Source: Piezodorus guildinii (lineage: Eukaryota; Arthropoda; Insecta; Hemiptera; Pentatomidae). From it: a DNA stretch of 64,000 nt. Below are positions 44,018 through 54,980 of the stretch, piece after piece. Numbering within the stretch: the first letter of the stretch is position 1; the number at the start of each line of letters is the position of its first letter. The DNA lies in NCBI GenBank assembly GCA_023052935.1, contig CM041292.1:93417169-93481168 (forward strand), read 5' to 3'. Below the pieces are notes generated by a model, which saw only the letters and a program-made list of their open reading frames with translations, was not told the origin of the DNA and searched no databases. Position numbers and translations under genes: made by a program.

Positions 44018-44330
44018 GAGGGTGGAGAGGAATTAACACATAATTAAGTAGAAACTAAATTTAATAGTGCTGTCGTTTCGGCCTAAGTTTTAGGCCTTCT
44101 TCAGGGCGATTGAAGGAGTGAGAACCCGACATAGGATACGTCCAGCTCGATTCGTATAGAACTGAATTTTTAATTTATTGAACTTCGATTCAATAATTCA
44201 TTGTTGCGTTATCATTCCTTCAATCGCCATGAAGAAGGCCTAAAATTTAGGCCTAAACGTCGGCACTATTAAATTAAGTTTCTACATAATTGTGTGTTGA
44301 TTTGACTGCACCTTCAACCTACCAACTTCT
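44018..44330. repeat. R4 inverted-repeat element, copy b
   Basis: Arms of about 90-100 bp (44018-44118 and 44213-44330) are imperfect inverted repeats; shared blocks are TAGAAACT(T)AATTTAATAGTGC, GGCCTAA(A/G)(T)TTTTAGGCCTTC and GGCGATTGAAGGA. It is inserted in an R2 copy. Each arm carries a self-complementary GGCCTAAAAYTTAGGCC. Not coding. Read as a MITE with long inverted ends, or as two facing Penelope-like terminal pieces. Confidence 0.7.
44075..44104 (-). other. hammerhead-like core in R4 left arm
   Basis: On the minus strand: CTGAAGA (44104-44098), then the hairpin AGGCCTAAAACTTAGGCC, then GAAAC (44079-44075). This resembles the CUGANGA ... stem II ... GAAA core of hammerhead ribozymes, which are known in Penelope-like elements. 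There is one extra A before the stem, and I could not find a convincing stem III/cleavage-site partner. Weak. Confidence 0.3.
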
Positions 44331-44703
44331 CCTTTATATACACACAGTCAACCATTCTCAATTCACGTTTATTTTTTTAGATTAGAAATTCTTAACCATT
44401 TCATTTTGTTAGCATTAATAAAAATGGGTTAGTATATAAATTGAAGGAATTTATGAACCAACTAAAGAAGAAAAGTCGAATGGCCATGAACTTAAGTGAT
44501 TATTACCAATAAAAAATTTATATTGTTAGAGTATTTAATTTGTAACACTTGTTTCCATCGAAGCACAGTGTTATTGCTTAACCTTTTCTATTTATACGTT
44601 ATTTAAAAGTTCCTAAATTGATTTTGACAAAGGAGGTAAGTGCAAGTCGTGTGTTGCGCTGATTTTTTTAAATCATAAAAATATAAAACTATTTGTGTTT
44701 TGT

Positions 44704-45602
44704 TACTCTCACTTACCGATATATGGAATATATAATAAGGGAAAGTATTGCGATCTTGAAAATTTTCTAATTCCAGTTATCGACGGAAATACACGTTATA
44801 GGGTCCCCTAAGTCCACAAAAAACCTAGTCCAGCAAAAAGTTCTGTGTATGTGTGTGTGTGATAACTCACGCGAAAAAAAAATTAAAAGTTCTATGAAAC
44901 TGAAATTTTATGTTTATTATATGTTTCAGAAAGTTTGTCATCAAAATCAGCTGATCGAAATATCTACTTTAAACGATGCATTTTGGACCTTTTTTTATGA
45001 TTTTCTCAAAAATGGCTCAAACGATTTGGATTAAACTCTATATATCAATGTAAAATTTGATGGGCTTTATACGACGTAGGTTTCATGCTGATTAAAATAG
45101 TCTGGCAGGGTCTCAATGCCGATATTTTAAATTCTCTTCCTCTAAAGTACATTTCATTTTGTGCAATATTACAAAAGATTAACCATATCATCTTAATGAC
45201 ATTGATGAAGGACGCCTAAATATACAAGTTGGACGAATTTGATGATCAACTGAAGAATAAAAGAGGAAAACCATTTTTTTATGCAATTTTTGTGTTTTTG
45301 AACACAAGAATAGTAATATAGAAGTATAGCTAATACCGTTAGATAGCTAAAGATTTTAGAAAAAATACTATCTAATATACGGAATTTAAAGGTTAATAGA
45401 AAGTGATGAAAAGCCGATAAAACTAACTGATTGTTGTACATAAAAATATAATAGATTATTTATTAGAACTCATGTTTTACACATTGAAATTCAAAATAAT
45501 TAACTCTTCAACAATTTATTTGTATCTATAAATGTATTTAAAAATCCTTAAATTGATTTTAACTACGGAGGTAAGTGAAAGTCGTGTGTTGCGCGCACCA
45601 GA
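44704..45602 (-). mobile_element. R2 element copy 5 (complete)
   Basis: 899 bp. Left ACTCTCACTTACCGATATATGG, right GGAGGTAAGTGAAAGTCGTG, then TGTTGCGCGCACCAGA. Contains (TG)n at 44848-44861. It lies 41 bases after copy 6, in the same orientation. The frames of 61 and 82 codons inside it are not genes. Confidence 0.82.
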
Positions 45603-46127
45603 TTTTTTACGTTAGGCATTTCGAAGATTTTCATCTTGTTTGAAATGCCCCTTTCGACACGTAGGCAGAGCTGCCAAACTTTGAACGTACTTTCCACTGA
45701 TGCGCACCGCTAAATAAAATACCAGGACATTCATTGCTCCCCCCGAACTCTCCGACCCCAAAGAAGACTCCCATCTTTCCGAAAGACCAACCCTCCTAAG
45801 ACAGCAATTGATCGGATGCCTTCTTTGATATTCAACCACCGTAGACGAGAATCGGCCCAACACACTCCCCGGGGGATGGCGACATTTATCGTTGGCCAGG
45901 AATCCTTGAGCTTTGCACCATCCGTTACATACTATCCTGGTGCTATTTCCTTACTTTAAATTCTCACCTCTTTTCCACGTTACTTCATGATGTTTTACTC
46001 ATTTTCGGAGTATGCATTCTCCACATTCCACCTGCAAATATAAAAACGAAATTATAATAATTAAATTATATAAATACGTACTTATTTACTAGCTGATCGT
46101 AGTGACATTTTATTCATATGAAAAGTA
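45603..46127. other. GC-richer island at about 45640-45900
   Basis: Includes TTCGACACGTAGGCAGAGC, CGAACTCTCCGACCCC, ACAGCAATTGATCGGATGCC and CACTCCCCGGGGGATGGC. The 83-codon minus frame (45612-45863) has no motif I know. Candidate conserved non-coding element or an exon without recognisable homology. Confidence 0.4.
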
Positions 46128-46494
46128 GAACAAACGTCAAGCAAGAATATTTCTTGGATCAGTCCTCTTAAAGTTATTGAGAAGACATTTATTTGTCAGA
46201 AATAAAATCATCCATAATGGCCACAATATCCCATTTGTCATAGACTATTCCAAACTCCCTACCCACACAAATACCCTTATCTGTAACCTATCACCGCCAC
46301 ATATTCCTAATAATCCTCCGAGACGATTGAAAAGAAGATGTCCTCGGGACATACTAAATTAAATAATCATTATTACCGCTCGTTAGTTTCTACTAAAGGC
46401 TATTTAACAACCATAATTGTAATTTAGCTCTTTTACTAGTTCAATTCATTTTATGTACAGTGTAAGAATCAATTAAATAAAAAAAACTACCTGA
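46128..46494 (+). pseudogene. 5'-truncated jockey-like LINE, C-terminus and 3' end
   Basis: The frame 46177-46362 ends YSKLPTHTNTLICNL, HIPNNPPRRLKRRCPRDILN and a stop. This is the conserved RT C-terminus with one unusual residue (C for W in RWPRD). The 3' untranslated region (TTTATGTACAGTGTAAGAAT, then CAATTAAATAAAAAA) ends near 46494. Confidence 0.78.
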
Positions 46495-46674
46495 AAAGAA
46501 AAAGGTGAATTTATTCGACTATTTTTTTATTTTATTTTATTATTTCGGTATAAATTGTGGCGTGAATCCTATAGAAAAGTGAATCTTATATAATTTTAGT
46601 ACGGAAAACCAAATGTGTGGCCGGCTTAATAAACTACTAGAGTACTATGATGATAAAGATTGTTCAAAAAGGTT

Positions 46675-47533
46675 TTTTTTTTTTTTTTTTTTTTTTAAAG
46701 AAATTTAAAACTGTATTATAAAATAAAATACATTAAGTAAATGTGATAATAGATCAAGTGTGCGTTATACAGGCATGTGAAGAAACTACCCAGTAGAAGC
46801 ACTTCAGTGTTAATTTAACGTAGTAGGTCGTGAGGCAATCGTCCCCGCCGCGGGGGATTATCAGCAATAGATGTAATGAGAGTTTTCGGACGAGTGGGTT
46901 AGAGTGAACGGGTAATTTGGAATAAAAGGAGGAATATCTAGTTCGGGCTAGATCTGCGATGGGATCTTGGATTGCAAGGATTGAATGCGGGAAGAATTGG
47001 ATGGTTTGGTGTATCCCCATAACTCAATCCCATATGTACTAATAAGCCTACTGATGGTAATATAAATTAATTTTTTGTGGTATGCGGAAAGTTTTGATCA
47101 TTTGTCTAGTAAGTGTTGTAGTAAACGGTATCTACGAGCTGTTTCTTGTCGTTTAAGTCTTGTGTGAGGATACCAAGTAAGACGTTTATCTAGATGGAGT
47201 CCTAGGTAACGGATCTGTTCAACTGAGGTGAGTGGAATATTTTTGAAAGAAATAGTGAACATAGGTTTTCGACGAAGGGTGAAGGTAATTTAATGGGATT
47301 TAGTAGGGTTGATTTTAATTCTCCAGTTTTGAAAACATTCTTTAATGGAAAAACGTGGAATCTGGTTTTGGAAGCAATCAGATGGTTCATTATTTACGGA
47401 TAACACACATGTTTCATCTGCGTAGGTTGTGGAGACAGTATCAGGATGGATTGGAATATCAGCTGTATATATGTTATAAAGGATTGGGTCCAGAATAGTA
47501 CCCCGAGGTACACCGGCGGACTGAGAAAATTCA
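46675..47533 (-). pseudogene. jockey-like LINE: RT palm to 3' end, inactivated
   Basis: On the minus strand from 47533: QSAGVPRGTILDPILYNIYT and ADIP, then TTYADETCVLSV (the YADD active site with D to E at its second aspartate), then CFQNWRIKINPTKSH, FTLRRKPMFT, YLGLHLDKRLTWYPHTRLKR, then STYGIELWGYT and IQSLQSKI. These are RT blocks 4-7, thumb and C-terminal region of jockey-clade elements. Stops occur after PTKSH and near LLDK. The NPPRRLKR end is broken. The 3' end is marked by the plus-strand T-run at 46675-46697. 5' truncated near 47533, where a second LINE begins in the opposite direction. Confidence 0.82.
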
Positions 47534-48180
47534 AAAAGTAAACATGGAGATAAACTCTGAGAAGTTTAAAGTGTTGAGAATTGTCAGGATGCCTTGAGGA
47601 GGGATGAGATCAATAATAATTAGAGATACGACTATCAAACAGATCAGATGCTTCAAATACCTGGGAGGCTTTCTGGATGAGAGCGGTGAGATTAAGGAGC
47701 GAGTGGACACGAAAAATTGCTCTAGGTGAGAAAGAGAAACTTCCTGAATAACATAGAGATCTTTAAGGGCACTAAATTGAAAGTATTGGTCAATAACCTC
47801 CAAGGAAAGTAGCAAAACGCAAGCTTCGGAAATGAGGTTCCTCAGAATAATCTAAGAAAACATCAGGGTACACCGAGTCAGTAATGCAACCATAAGGTCA
47901 AATATCATCGTTAAACCTGCTGAAAAAAGCATGAAAGAACGATGTTTATTGGAAAACCTCAAGGATGGAAAACCATCGTCTTGCCAGGATGACAATTGAG
48001 GGTAAAGTTCACGAATATGTAGAGGAAGACTCCAACATACGTAAACAGTGGACTAAAATGGGCCAAGAGGAAAGAACTGGTTGAGTATCGAAGAGTATGG
48101 TCTGGTCCCTGCAAGAAGGCACCTCACACTGCATGAGTGGCAGACCTGGATAGATTATGATGAAGGTGATAATAAAAAAA
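47534..48180 (+). pseudogene. second LINE (RT connection/C-terminus), plus strand, heavily broken
   Basis: The plus strand gives KVNMEINSEKFKVLRI, TTIKQIRCFKYLGGFLDESG and EIKERVDTK, matching the segment N..KTKVM ... F.YLGG.I...G......I..RI that follows the RT active site in many LINEs. Fragments such as NNLQGK and ATGAGTGGCAGACCTGGATA near 48130, with the (GAT)-like end, mark the C-terminus and tail. Many stops. It meets the minus-strand jockey-like fragment head to head at about 47533. Confidence 0.65.
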
Positions 48181-48690
48181 ATGAATAAATAAACAAATTA
48201 AAAAATATATAGTTATAAAAAATATGGAATAACTAGGCAAGGATATTTTTTTGTAATGCATATGAATATGGATTATATTCATGGTAGCGAGGAGGTGTTG
48301 CACAACGGTAAAAAATAATTCAAAACATTTAAATATTTATTGTATACCATCGTTTCAGGCTGAAACGAATAAATAAATACTGAAACTTTCAGCCTACATA
48401 AGAAGCATCTTTTATTAATTTTGCTCTTGTCATGACGATCTTCTCCAGCATGACTATGCATTATGCACCGATTCCATGTTTTATAATTATTTTTGGTACA
48501 TGTTGAAAAAAAAAAAAGATTTCATTAAGCGATTGTATATATTTTGAGTAAACCCATCCTAAATAGTTACTTACATTCTCGTATATTTCGCCGATATTTG
48601 AATAATAGTTCAAATTTAATCAATTTTAATTAAGATATTCGAAAGCATATCCATACCTTGAAACAGCTGAAAATGTAAACAAGGAATTGG
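48181..48690. other. gene-free; palindromic GTTTCAGGCTGAAAC at 48350-48364
   Basis: The palindrome lies 20 bases before CTGAAACTTTCAGCC, giving a compact pair of inverted strings. It vaguely resembles the R4 core; not assigned. Confidence 0.4.
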
Positions 48691-48980
48691 AGTTAAGTAG
48701 GGCAGGGGAGGGGAGACAAGGGCTAGTAACTCAAACTAACCCCCTGGAAACCATTAGCCGTTCATCTAATATTCAATAAGTGTTATAATAGTTGAGGGAG
48801 GGCCTTACAACTTATACATATTCAAGGCGTAACAAAGTTAGTAATATGGCCGTCCTCAGGGAAGGCCCACTAACAGATTAATTTGAATCTTGGTCCTCTC
48901 CTCCGGAGGATCCGGGTTCACTCTCTTCCAATACCCACCTCTGTCCGAGGCAACCCCAAGTCATTAACTTAGGAATAATT
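48691..48980. other. GC-richer island, no frame
   Basis: Includes GGCAGGGGAGGGGAGACAAGG, TCCTCTCCTCCGGAGGATCC and GTCCGAGGCAACCCCAAG. Candidate conserved non-coding element. Confidence 0.35.
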
Positions 48981-49664
48981 AAAGGTTGCTATCGAAACCA
49001 ATTACATCATCTATACGATACTGATACCTGTTGGCTTAATTTCCTAATATAAAATACGTCACTAATACACTTATTTTTGAAAAATAAATTAAAACTAAAT
49101 TTAAAAAAAATTAGTGCGTGCAACCTTTACGCGCGATTAAAGTAAAACTTCTTCGATATTGGGTCAGATGAAGATTAAGTTAAAAATGAATAAATCAGGC
49201 TAGAATTATAGAAAAGTTTATATTCATAATAGAAAAACATTAATAATGTTGTAAAAAGTCAACCGCATCCAAAGCAGTCAGTTACCCCTCTAGTCTCGCC
49301 GCATAGTGGTTCCAAACGCACATTTCGGGACAAAAGTCTGCAATGCTCGTTCCAATTAAGATATATCACGCATTTTAACGTCACTTTGTTACTTAGTAAA
49401 TTCACTTTAAATGGTGTGATTGGCATATTTTTAGCTTATTTTTGTATTATGAAAGTTTATAAGTTTTGTCGATTATTTCAGAGAAATGTCTCTGTAACTA
49501 ATTATTCATATATAAATCTTTATATATCCAACATTTCTGCATTTAACTTTGTTTATAATCGTTATTAGATAAGTTTAAGGAAACTTTGGGTTTCATATAA
49601 CGACTTGGTGATTTTTTAAGAAATTTCAAAAAATGTCAAAAAAATTAAAATTATTCCAAATATA
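48981..49664. other. no recognised feature
   Basis: AT-rich; a 60-codon frame (49386-49568) shows no motif. Confidence 0.45.
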
Positions 49665-49674
49665 TTAATACATA

Positions 49675-50039
49675 TTTATATATATTAAAACAAGAAGAGA
49701 TAGAATAAGGAACGCCACCATACGGGCTAATCTCGATGTCAAACCGGCAGAGACCATACTGGAGGAGCAAAAACTGAGGTGGTTTGGACATCTTCTTAGG
49801 ATGGATCCAGACAGAAATGCCAGGAAGACCTACGAGACCCGCACGGAAGGAAAAAGACCCAGAGGAAGGCCGCGCATCTCCTGGGAGGATAGTGTAAAGG
49901 AAGCATGCAGGAAACGAGGAATAAATTGGGACAGGAGAGCAGAGTTGGTGCAGGAGAGAGACAACTGGACCAGCTCTATAAGCAGGACCCTCACACCGAA
50001 CAGCGGTAGAAGGGGGAATGATTGTGATGATGATGATGA
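49675..50039 (+). mobile_element. 5'-truncated LINE with (GAT)n tail and 10-bp target duplication
   Basis: Flanked by TTAATACATA at 49665-49674 and 50040-50049. Carries only the C-terminal end of the ORF2 protein and a short (GAT)n tail. Different family from the jockey-like and the 22 kb LINEs. Confidence 0.82.
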
Positions 50040-50043
50040 TTAA
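49687..50043 (+). pseudogene. LINE ORF2 C-terminal end, open frame into tail
   Basis: The frame is open over 118 codons: TRRDRIRNATIRANLDVKPA, then EEQKLRWFGHLLRMD, then EGKRPRGRPRISWEDSVKEA, then WDRRAELVQERDNWTSSI. This is the familiar LINE ending (L.W.GHL.RM ... GKR.RGRP...W.D..K......W...A.DR..WR). The (GAT)n tail is read as a run of Asp, and the stop TAA comes from the target duplication. No RT domain remains, so it is not functional alone. Confidence 0.82.
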
Positions 50044-50049
50044 TACATA

Positions 50050-51149
50050 CACAACATAATGAAGTGCAAATTATTTTCAAAATTTCAGTTTTGTTTCTAG
50101 TTTTTACCGACGAAATTTCAAAACCGTAAATTGATTTCTACGTTTTTGGCAAAGCAGAACATATTGTTGGCTAAAGAAATTTCTTAAATGGAAATACCAG
50201 AAAAAAATTCACATAAAATTATTTCAAGGTTTAACTTAATTTTTCCTTATACATATATAAATAATATATATATAACACGTAACAAGTAAAAACATAACAC
50301 TATAGAAGGAAGGATAACATTGATAAAATAAAATAAAAAATGAAAACTAAAAACAGGAACTAACACAACTTGTCAAACCACTCAAAAAACTATATAAATA
50401 AAAACAAAAACTTTGAAAACATTTTTATTCTGGTATTTAATGTTAGTCCTATCTAATCCTTACTTTTTAAACTAATAATTTTTATTTTTTTTTTTATTAT
50501 TTTTTTCATTCTGTGTTTAAAAGATATTTCGGTTATATAAATGTTTAGCGAGGAAGTAGCTTATAAATGAGAATGTAACGTTCACAAATTAGAGTACGTA
50601 TTCATGAATGATTAAATAATTTAGTTAATTCTTCTTTTTAACTGATTAAATTAGTATGACAGGTTTACATATTTTAGCTACTAATAACTACTCTCAACTA
50701 CTAAAATGATAATACTCAGGGCAAATTAATTAAAAAATACAAGCAATTGGACTATAAACTAAAACATAAATTGCTCAGATCTCTCATGAATTTGTAATAG
50801 TACAGTTTTATTGCAAGAATATAACATTAACATATTTTTTACATGATATTGATGATTTTTATATGATATGAATACCAGATAAGCATGTTACGGAGTTTAA
50901 TAGTAAAAATGTTCGATTGAAGATTTTTTAAACCGTCTACCAATTACAAATTAATTATTATAATTAATTTCTTTAAACTCTCAACTTTATTTCTAAACTA
51001 AATACTATTATCCTACCATCACATTTTAGGATAGACTTCTAGATCGTTCTAGACTAATCAGTCTAGCTTAAGAAATTATTGTTTCCTCTTGCTAATTTAT
51101 TTACTTGATTTTGTATTATTTTTTGACTTTATGGTAGAAATTATTTAGG
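50050..51149. other. no recognised feature
   Basis: AT-rich, no frame above 60 codons, no repeat match. Confidence 0.5.
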
Positions 51150-52195
51150 GGGTAGTCAAAATTAAAATATAGTAAGATTAAGTATTTATTAAATTTCAAC
51201 GTTTCAGTCCACATGGGACTTCATAGGCGCATTTTATTAAAATCTCTATATTGTTTTTTTTTTATCTATATATTTTATAATTAATATAATATGATTTATT
51301 ATAAGTAATATATCGCAGTTAAACATTATTGCACGGTCCTGTACAAGCCTCCCCTCAGCACGTCCGGGCTAGTCTAGATATTGCTCCTTGCTGAAAACAC
51401 CTCTGCAAGTTTTGAGTCAGTATAGCGAAACTGCGATGTCCTTAAACTTAACAACTTCATATTTATCAAACTCCTTCTCACAGGTTATTGAATGTTAAGT
51501 GCCGGGTTTTCCCAAGTGCACATAACATTTTTCTTTCAATTTAGAAGAAGTGTTCTGGTAAATCATCAATTTTAATTGTTTTTATTTCACTAATTTCCAT
51601 TAAAGAAGGAGATAGAAATCTGAAAAGTGCATGTACGTGTATCAGGTTTATTAAAGGGGAAATTACATACCAATTCTAAGATCAATAACTTGTTTATCTC
51701 CGGTACGTCGGCAAACATGAAATTCGCTAAGGATTGCCTGTAATAAAATAATAAACATTTAAATACACCTCTTCTGACAACTTTATATATTTATATACTA
51801 TATCCTTTATACTTATGTTCTACTTTTATTTTCTATATTATTTTTCAGTTGGCTTTATTTTATATTTACACTTCATTTTCTAATTTATTATTCTGTTTGG
51901 CACCTGACTTTTGCTTCACTTCATGTTACCTTACATACTTTTGTTGACTATATTTATCTTTTATTTCTCTATTTACTCATGTTAATATATTAATTAGTTA
52001 TTTATTAGTTTTAATTGCTCTTTTTCTGTTCTTATATTTTCAATTTTACTCATTTTTTAAGTTGTTTTTTTTTGCTATTACCATACACCTACACTATATC
52101 TTAATTTTTTAGCCGCAACGTGGTTCAAAACGTTGGATGCTCAATAGTTTTTCACTATTTTAATTTATTCATTGTTTTACCCCCACTCCCAAATC
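51150..52195. repeat. pair of facing AAACGTTG-containing arms (possible R4-like element)
   Basis: On the minus strand 51240-51150 reads CTATGAAGTCCCATGTGGAC, TGAAACGTTG, then a TACTATATTTTAATTTT string and CCCCC. On the plus strand 52112-52190 reads GCCGCAACGTGGTTCAAAACG, TTGG..., TCACTATTTTAATTTATTC, then ACCCCCAC. The two face outward with about 900 bp between them. The left arm carries a hairpin (GTCCCATGTGGAC) before TGAAACG, as in R4. Inference only. Confidence 0.35.
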
Positions 52196-53099
52196 ATCCC
52201 TTTCTTTAAAAAAATAATATTGTAGGTCATATTCTTACTCCAAAAGTTTCCTCACCTGTCTAAGATGGAACCATAGCGTTTGTTTCTCATCTCTATCTGA
52301 ATAATGATAGCTGATTCCCTCTTACGGTGGTTTGAATAGCTGATTCCATGAACTAGGGTTGTCCTCTAGAAATCCATCTAGCATTCCCTTCCTTTCTATA
52401 TGGGATTTCTAGGATTTTGATTGAGACAAAGCTATTCTTCATAAGTTCATCTTTGGCGTCTTACTCTAAATAGGCAAGGATACGGTAAATAACATGAAAC
52501 AAGAAAGATCGGGGGAAAGAATTAAAAGATGCAAGGGCCGAGAGAAGAGTAATCGGTTTAGCCTCAGTGGCGGAAGATAATTGGGCCCCCGGCTAAGGAG
52601 GTTAAGAGTTTTGACGTGGGGGGCCCTCTTTAGGCTAACTCCGTTAGGACTCTCGGGTTTGCTCAACAACTTACCGCCGATAGGAAATTAGTTTAAGTCC
52701 CTGGTCACGTGGCCATCGCCGCTTCCGTACTTGTCACTGATTCTACTCCGCTGCAACTCCTCAACGCCTCTAATCGATCCCTTACCATTCCAGTCTTGCC
52801 CAATGATATCCTGGGATGTCTTCCAAAGTTTGTCTTTTTCTTCTAGTTGGTCAGATGAAGGGTAATGTTTTTTAGAGTTCGTAAACTTTTATTAATTTCT
52901 TACTAAACAATGTGCAGATGTTTCCCCAGAAATTATGTTTTTATTTAACCATCAACGCTTAACTTTGATTTAAAATAAAATGCGTGTATCGCACATCATT
53001 CACTTAGCCTCATAAATAAAGACAAATGCCAGACAGTCTTAGGGCTGCCTATAGAAGTGGAAACTTTAAACTGAAAAATATATTCTCCTAATTTCCACA
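52196..53099. other. gene-free; GC-richer island at about 52530-52830
   Basis: Includes AATTGGGCCCCCGGCTAAGG, GGGGGGCCCTCTTTAGGC, GGTCACGTGGCCATCGCCGC and GCAACTCCTCAACGCC. The minus 67-codon frame is unrecognised. Candidate conserved non-coding element. Confidence 0.4.
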
Positions 53100-53425
53100 C
53101 CTTTGTAATCGACCAAAACAAATTACCTCCCTTAAAATTTAAGGGCTTACATTTAAAGTTGCTTAGAATCCGAATAACCAATAAAAAAAAAATCCGTTTC
53201 CCCTAATTAATAAATAAATACCAATAATTTTTGCTCTTTTATAGAGAATTAAATTTTCTACAAAATAAAAAAATCATCATTGAAATTGGTTCAGAACTAG
53301 CAGAGATGTTGCATTTTGAAATTAACAATTGTTTTTTTTTTTTGCTATTATCCTTAGAATTATTTATAGTGTGTTTTGGAAATAATAAACCGTGGTGTAA
53401 TGATTTGCAGCGATTTTTTAATAGT
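53100..53425 (+). repeat. R3 dispersed repeat, copy d
   Basis: CTTTGTAATCGACC, AATTACCTCCC, TTAGAATCCGAATAACC, GAACTAGCAGAGATGTTGC and AATAAACCGTGGTGTAATGA, ending in GCAGCG. Confidence 0.72.
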
Positions 53426-53634
53426 TTTTTATTAATCAAAATACGTAATATGCCGTAAACTCAGAACAAAGTATTAACACAGATTAATTTATAATAATAA
53501 TAGTTAAAATACACTTATATTATTTTTATATACTGTTAGTTTTTACAGAAATTTCAATCATCATTATTCTCCTTAATTTCAACAATACTCAAATTATTGG
53601 GTTGCAAAATAAGTTCGTTGCGTTTTTGTATATT

Positions 53635-54125
53635 TCAACAACGAACCTATGTAATTAACGAAAAAAAAAAATTGAGGACGTTTCAAGTTGCTTAGAATAA
53701 TGAATAAATAAAAATCCGTTTGTCCGTCGTCCACAAAAAAAAAGTTGATCTATATATTTAATTCAAAAATTATAGTAGATATAATTCCACCAAAAATCGG
53801 CTATTATTTAAGATGGAAAAAATCAAAAAGACTTTTGAGATCAAGACATCAAGATTAACTAAGAGAAGAAAAAAAATCTTACATGGTTAAGCTACAGCTT
53901 ATAAGATCTTCTACAAAATGAAAAAAGAAACGTTGAAATTGGTTAAGAACTAGCAGAGACTTAGCGTTTTGAAATTAGCAGTGGTTATGCTATTTTCCTT
54001 TGAATTAGTTATTGCTTTTCATATTACTTAATTGCCTATCTACTGCTTTATAAACAGTTATACCCTAATATTGTTATTTGGAAATAATAAACCATTGTGT
54101 AATAATTTGCAGCGTTTTTATTATT
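53635..54125 (+). repeat. R3 dispersed repeat, copy e (longest)
   Basis: Starts ACAACGAACCTATGTAATTAACG and ends AATAATTTGCAGCGTTTTT, with an extra 60-100 bases (about 53790-53900) not seen in copies c and d. Tandem with copy d in the same orientation. Confidence 0.7.
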
Positions 54126-54767
54126 GTTTTTAGTTTTATCAATTCTTCATCAATATTAATATATTTATCTGATTAGACTACCAGCCATACCTAACTATCC
54201 AGGTACAGGGGAAAATTTGTCAACACATACCAAATCCTAAACAATTCGAATTCTGAGCATGATCAAATAAGTCGATCAGAAACTTCTGCTGGAAAAAAAA
54301 AAACAACAACTATTACATCTCCATTGTACTTAATTGGTTTTGCTCATTTAAGGTGTTAGATATTGAACATATAAGTGGACTTCCTTCTGAGTACATCAGT
54401 TTAATATTGTTAAAGCAAGCACCCGCTTCAGACACCCAGCTACTCAACCACTTTCTCGGAACAAGACTGGTCGAGGAGGGTAGCGGTGACCTTTGGCACC
54501 TAGGCAGCCGACCTGTGCGACACGTGGCTTCTTATAGCGGGCACACGAATATTGACCCTGGCGAGCTGCTTTCAAGGAGTTCAAAACGTTCACAGCTGCC
54601 AGGCAACGTGCTAGGAATATAAATCTGGCGGGTAAGACATAGTGACATAGCAAACCCTACACGAGTAGTAAACATTTGAGTACAATATCTTAACTGCTGG
54701 TTTTCTCTATCTCCCAATAATTTTAATAAGCAGTAAAGATAACTTTTTTTTTTTTAACATTTGTTGA
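54126..54767. other. gene-free; GC-richer island at about 54420-54640
   Basis: Contains an 89-codon plus frame (54353-54622) that I do not recognise, with GGTCGAGGAGGGTAGCGG, CGACACGTGGCTTCTTATAG and CACAGCTGCCAGGCAACG. Could be a lone exon or a conserved non-coding element; no splice sites are convincing. Confidence 0.35.
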
Positions 54768-54980
54768 AAATATTTTATACTTGGACAAAAGACTGGCAGG
54801 GAAGGCTCACATTAGACTTCAGCGGATACAGCTGAACAAACGATTTGTACTATCATCCTAGCTACTTTACAAACGATCAATATTATCCTTGCTTGTCGAA
54901 AGTACTAATTATAATTATAGCTCATTTACTTATTGTACTATGTACAGTTGTGAATTTCAATAAAAGAATTTAAAAAAAAC
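54768..54980 (+). pseudogene. jockey-like LINE fragment A (internally deleted)
   Basis: YLDKRLAGKAHIRLQRIQLN and KRFVLSS (RT after the active site, family motif LGLHLDKRLTW..HIR.KR) jump directly to the 3' untranslated region, CATTTACTTATTGTACTATG, and CAATAAAAG plus A-run. The part in between is deleted. Confidence 0.68.

Larger units (their letters stand above)
43557..44662 (-). mobile_element. R2 element copy 6, with R4 nested in it
   Basis: The left part (43557-44010) follows R2 (GAAATATCTAGTAAG, CGATCG, TTTAAGGGTCCCCCTC, TCCAATACGGCTTTAAAG, CCTCTAAAGCACC). The right part (44365-44662) resumes with ATTTCATTTTGTTAGCATTA and ends GGAGGTAAGTGCAAGTCGTGTG. Removal of about 350 bp between them restores R2 order. 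Confidence 0.75.

Noticed and set aside
48340..48415. Hammerhead-like motif around GTTTCAGGCTGAAAC
   Set aside because: Only the palindrome and GAAAC-like strings are present; no CUGANGA core in the right place.
49801..50043. 80-codon frame as a host gene
   Set aside because: It is the C-terminus of a LINE ORF2 with LINE tail and target duplication.
54353..54622. Protein-coding exon of 89 codons
   Set aside because: No recognised domain, no convincing splice sites, and the opposite strand is equally open; kept only as a GC-richer island.
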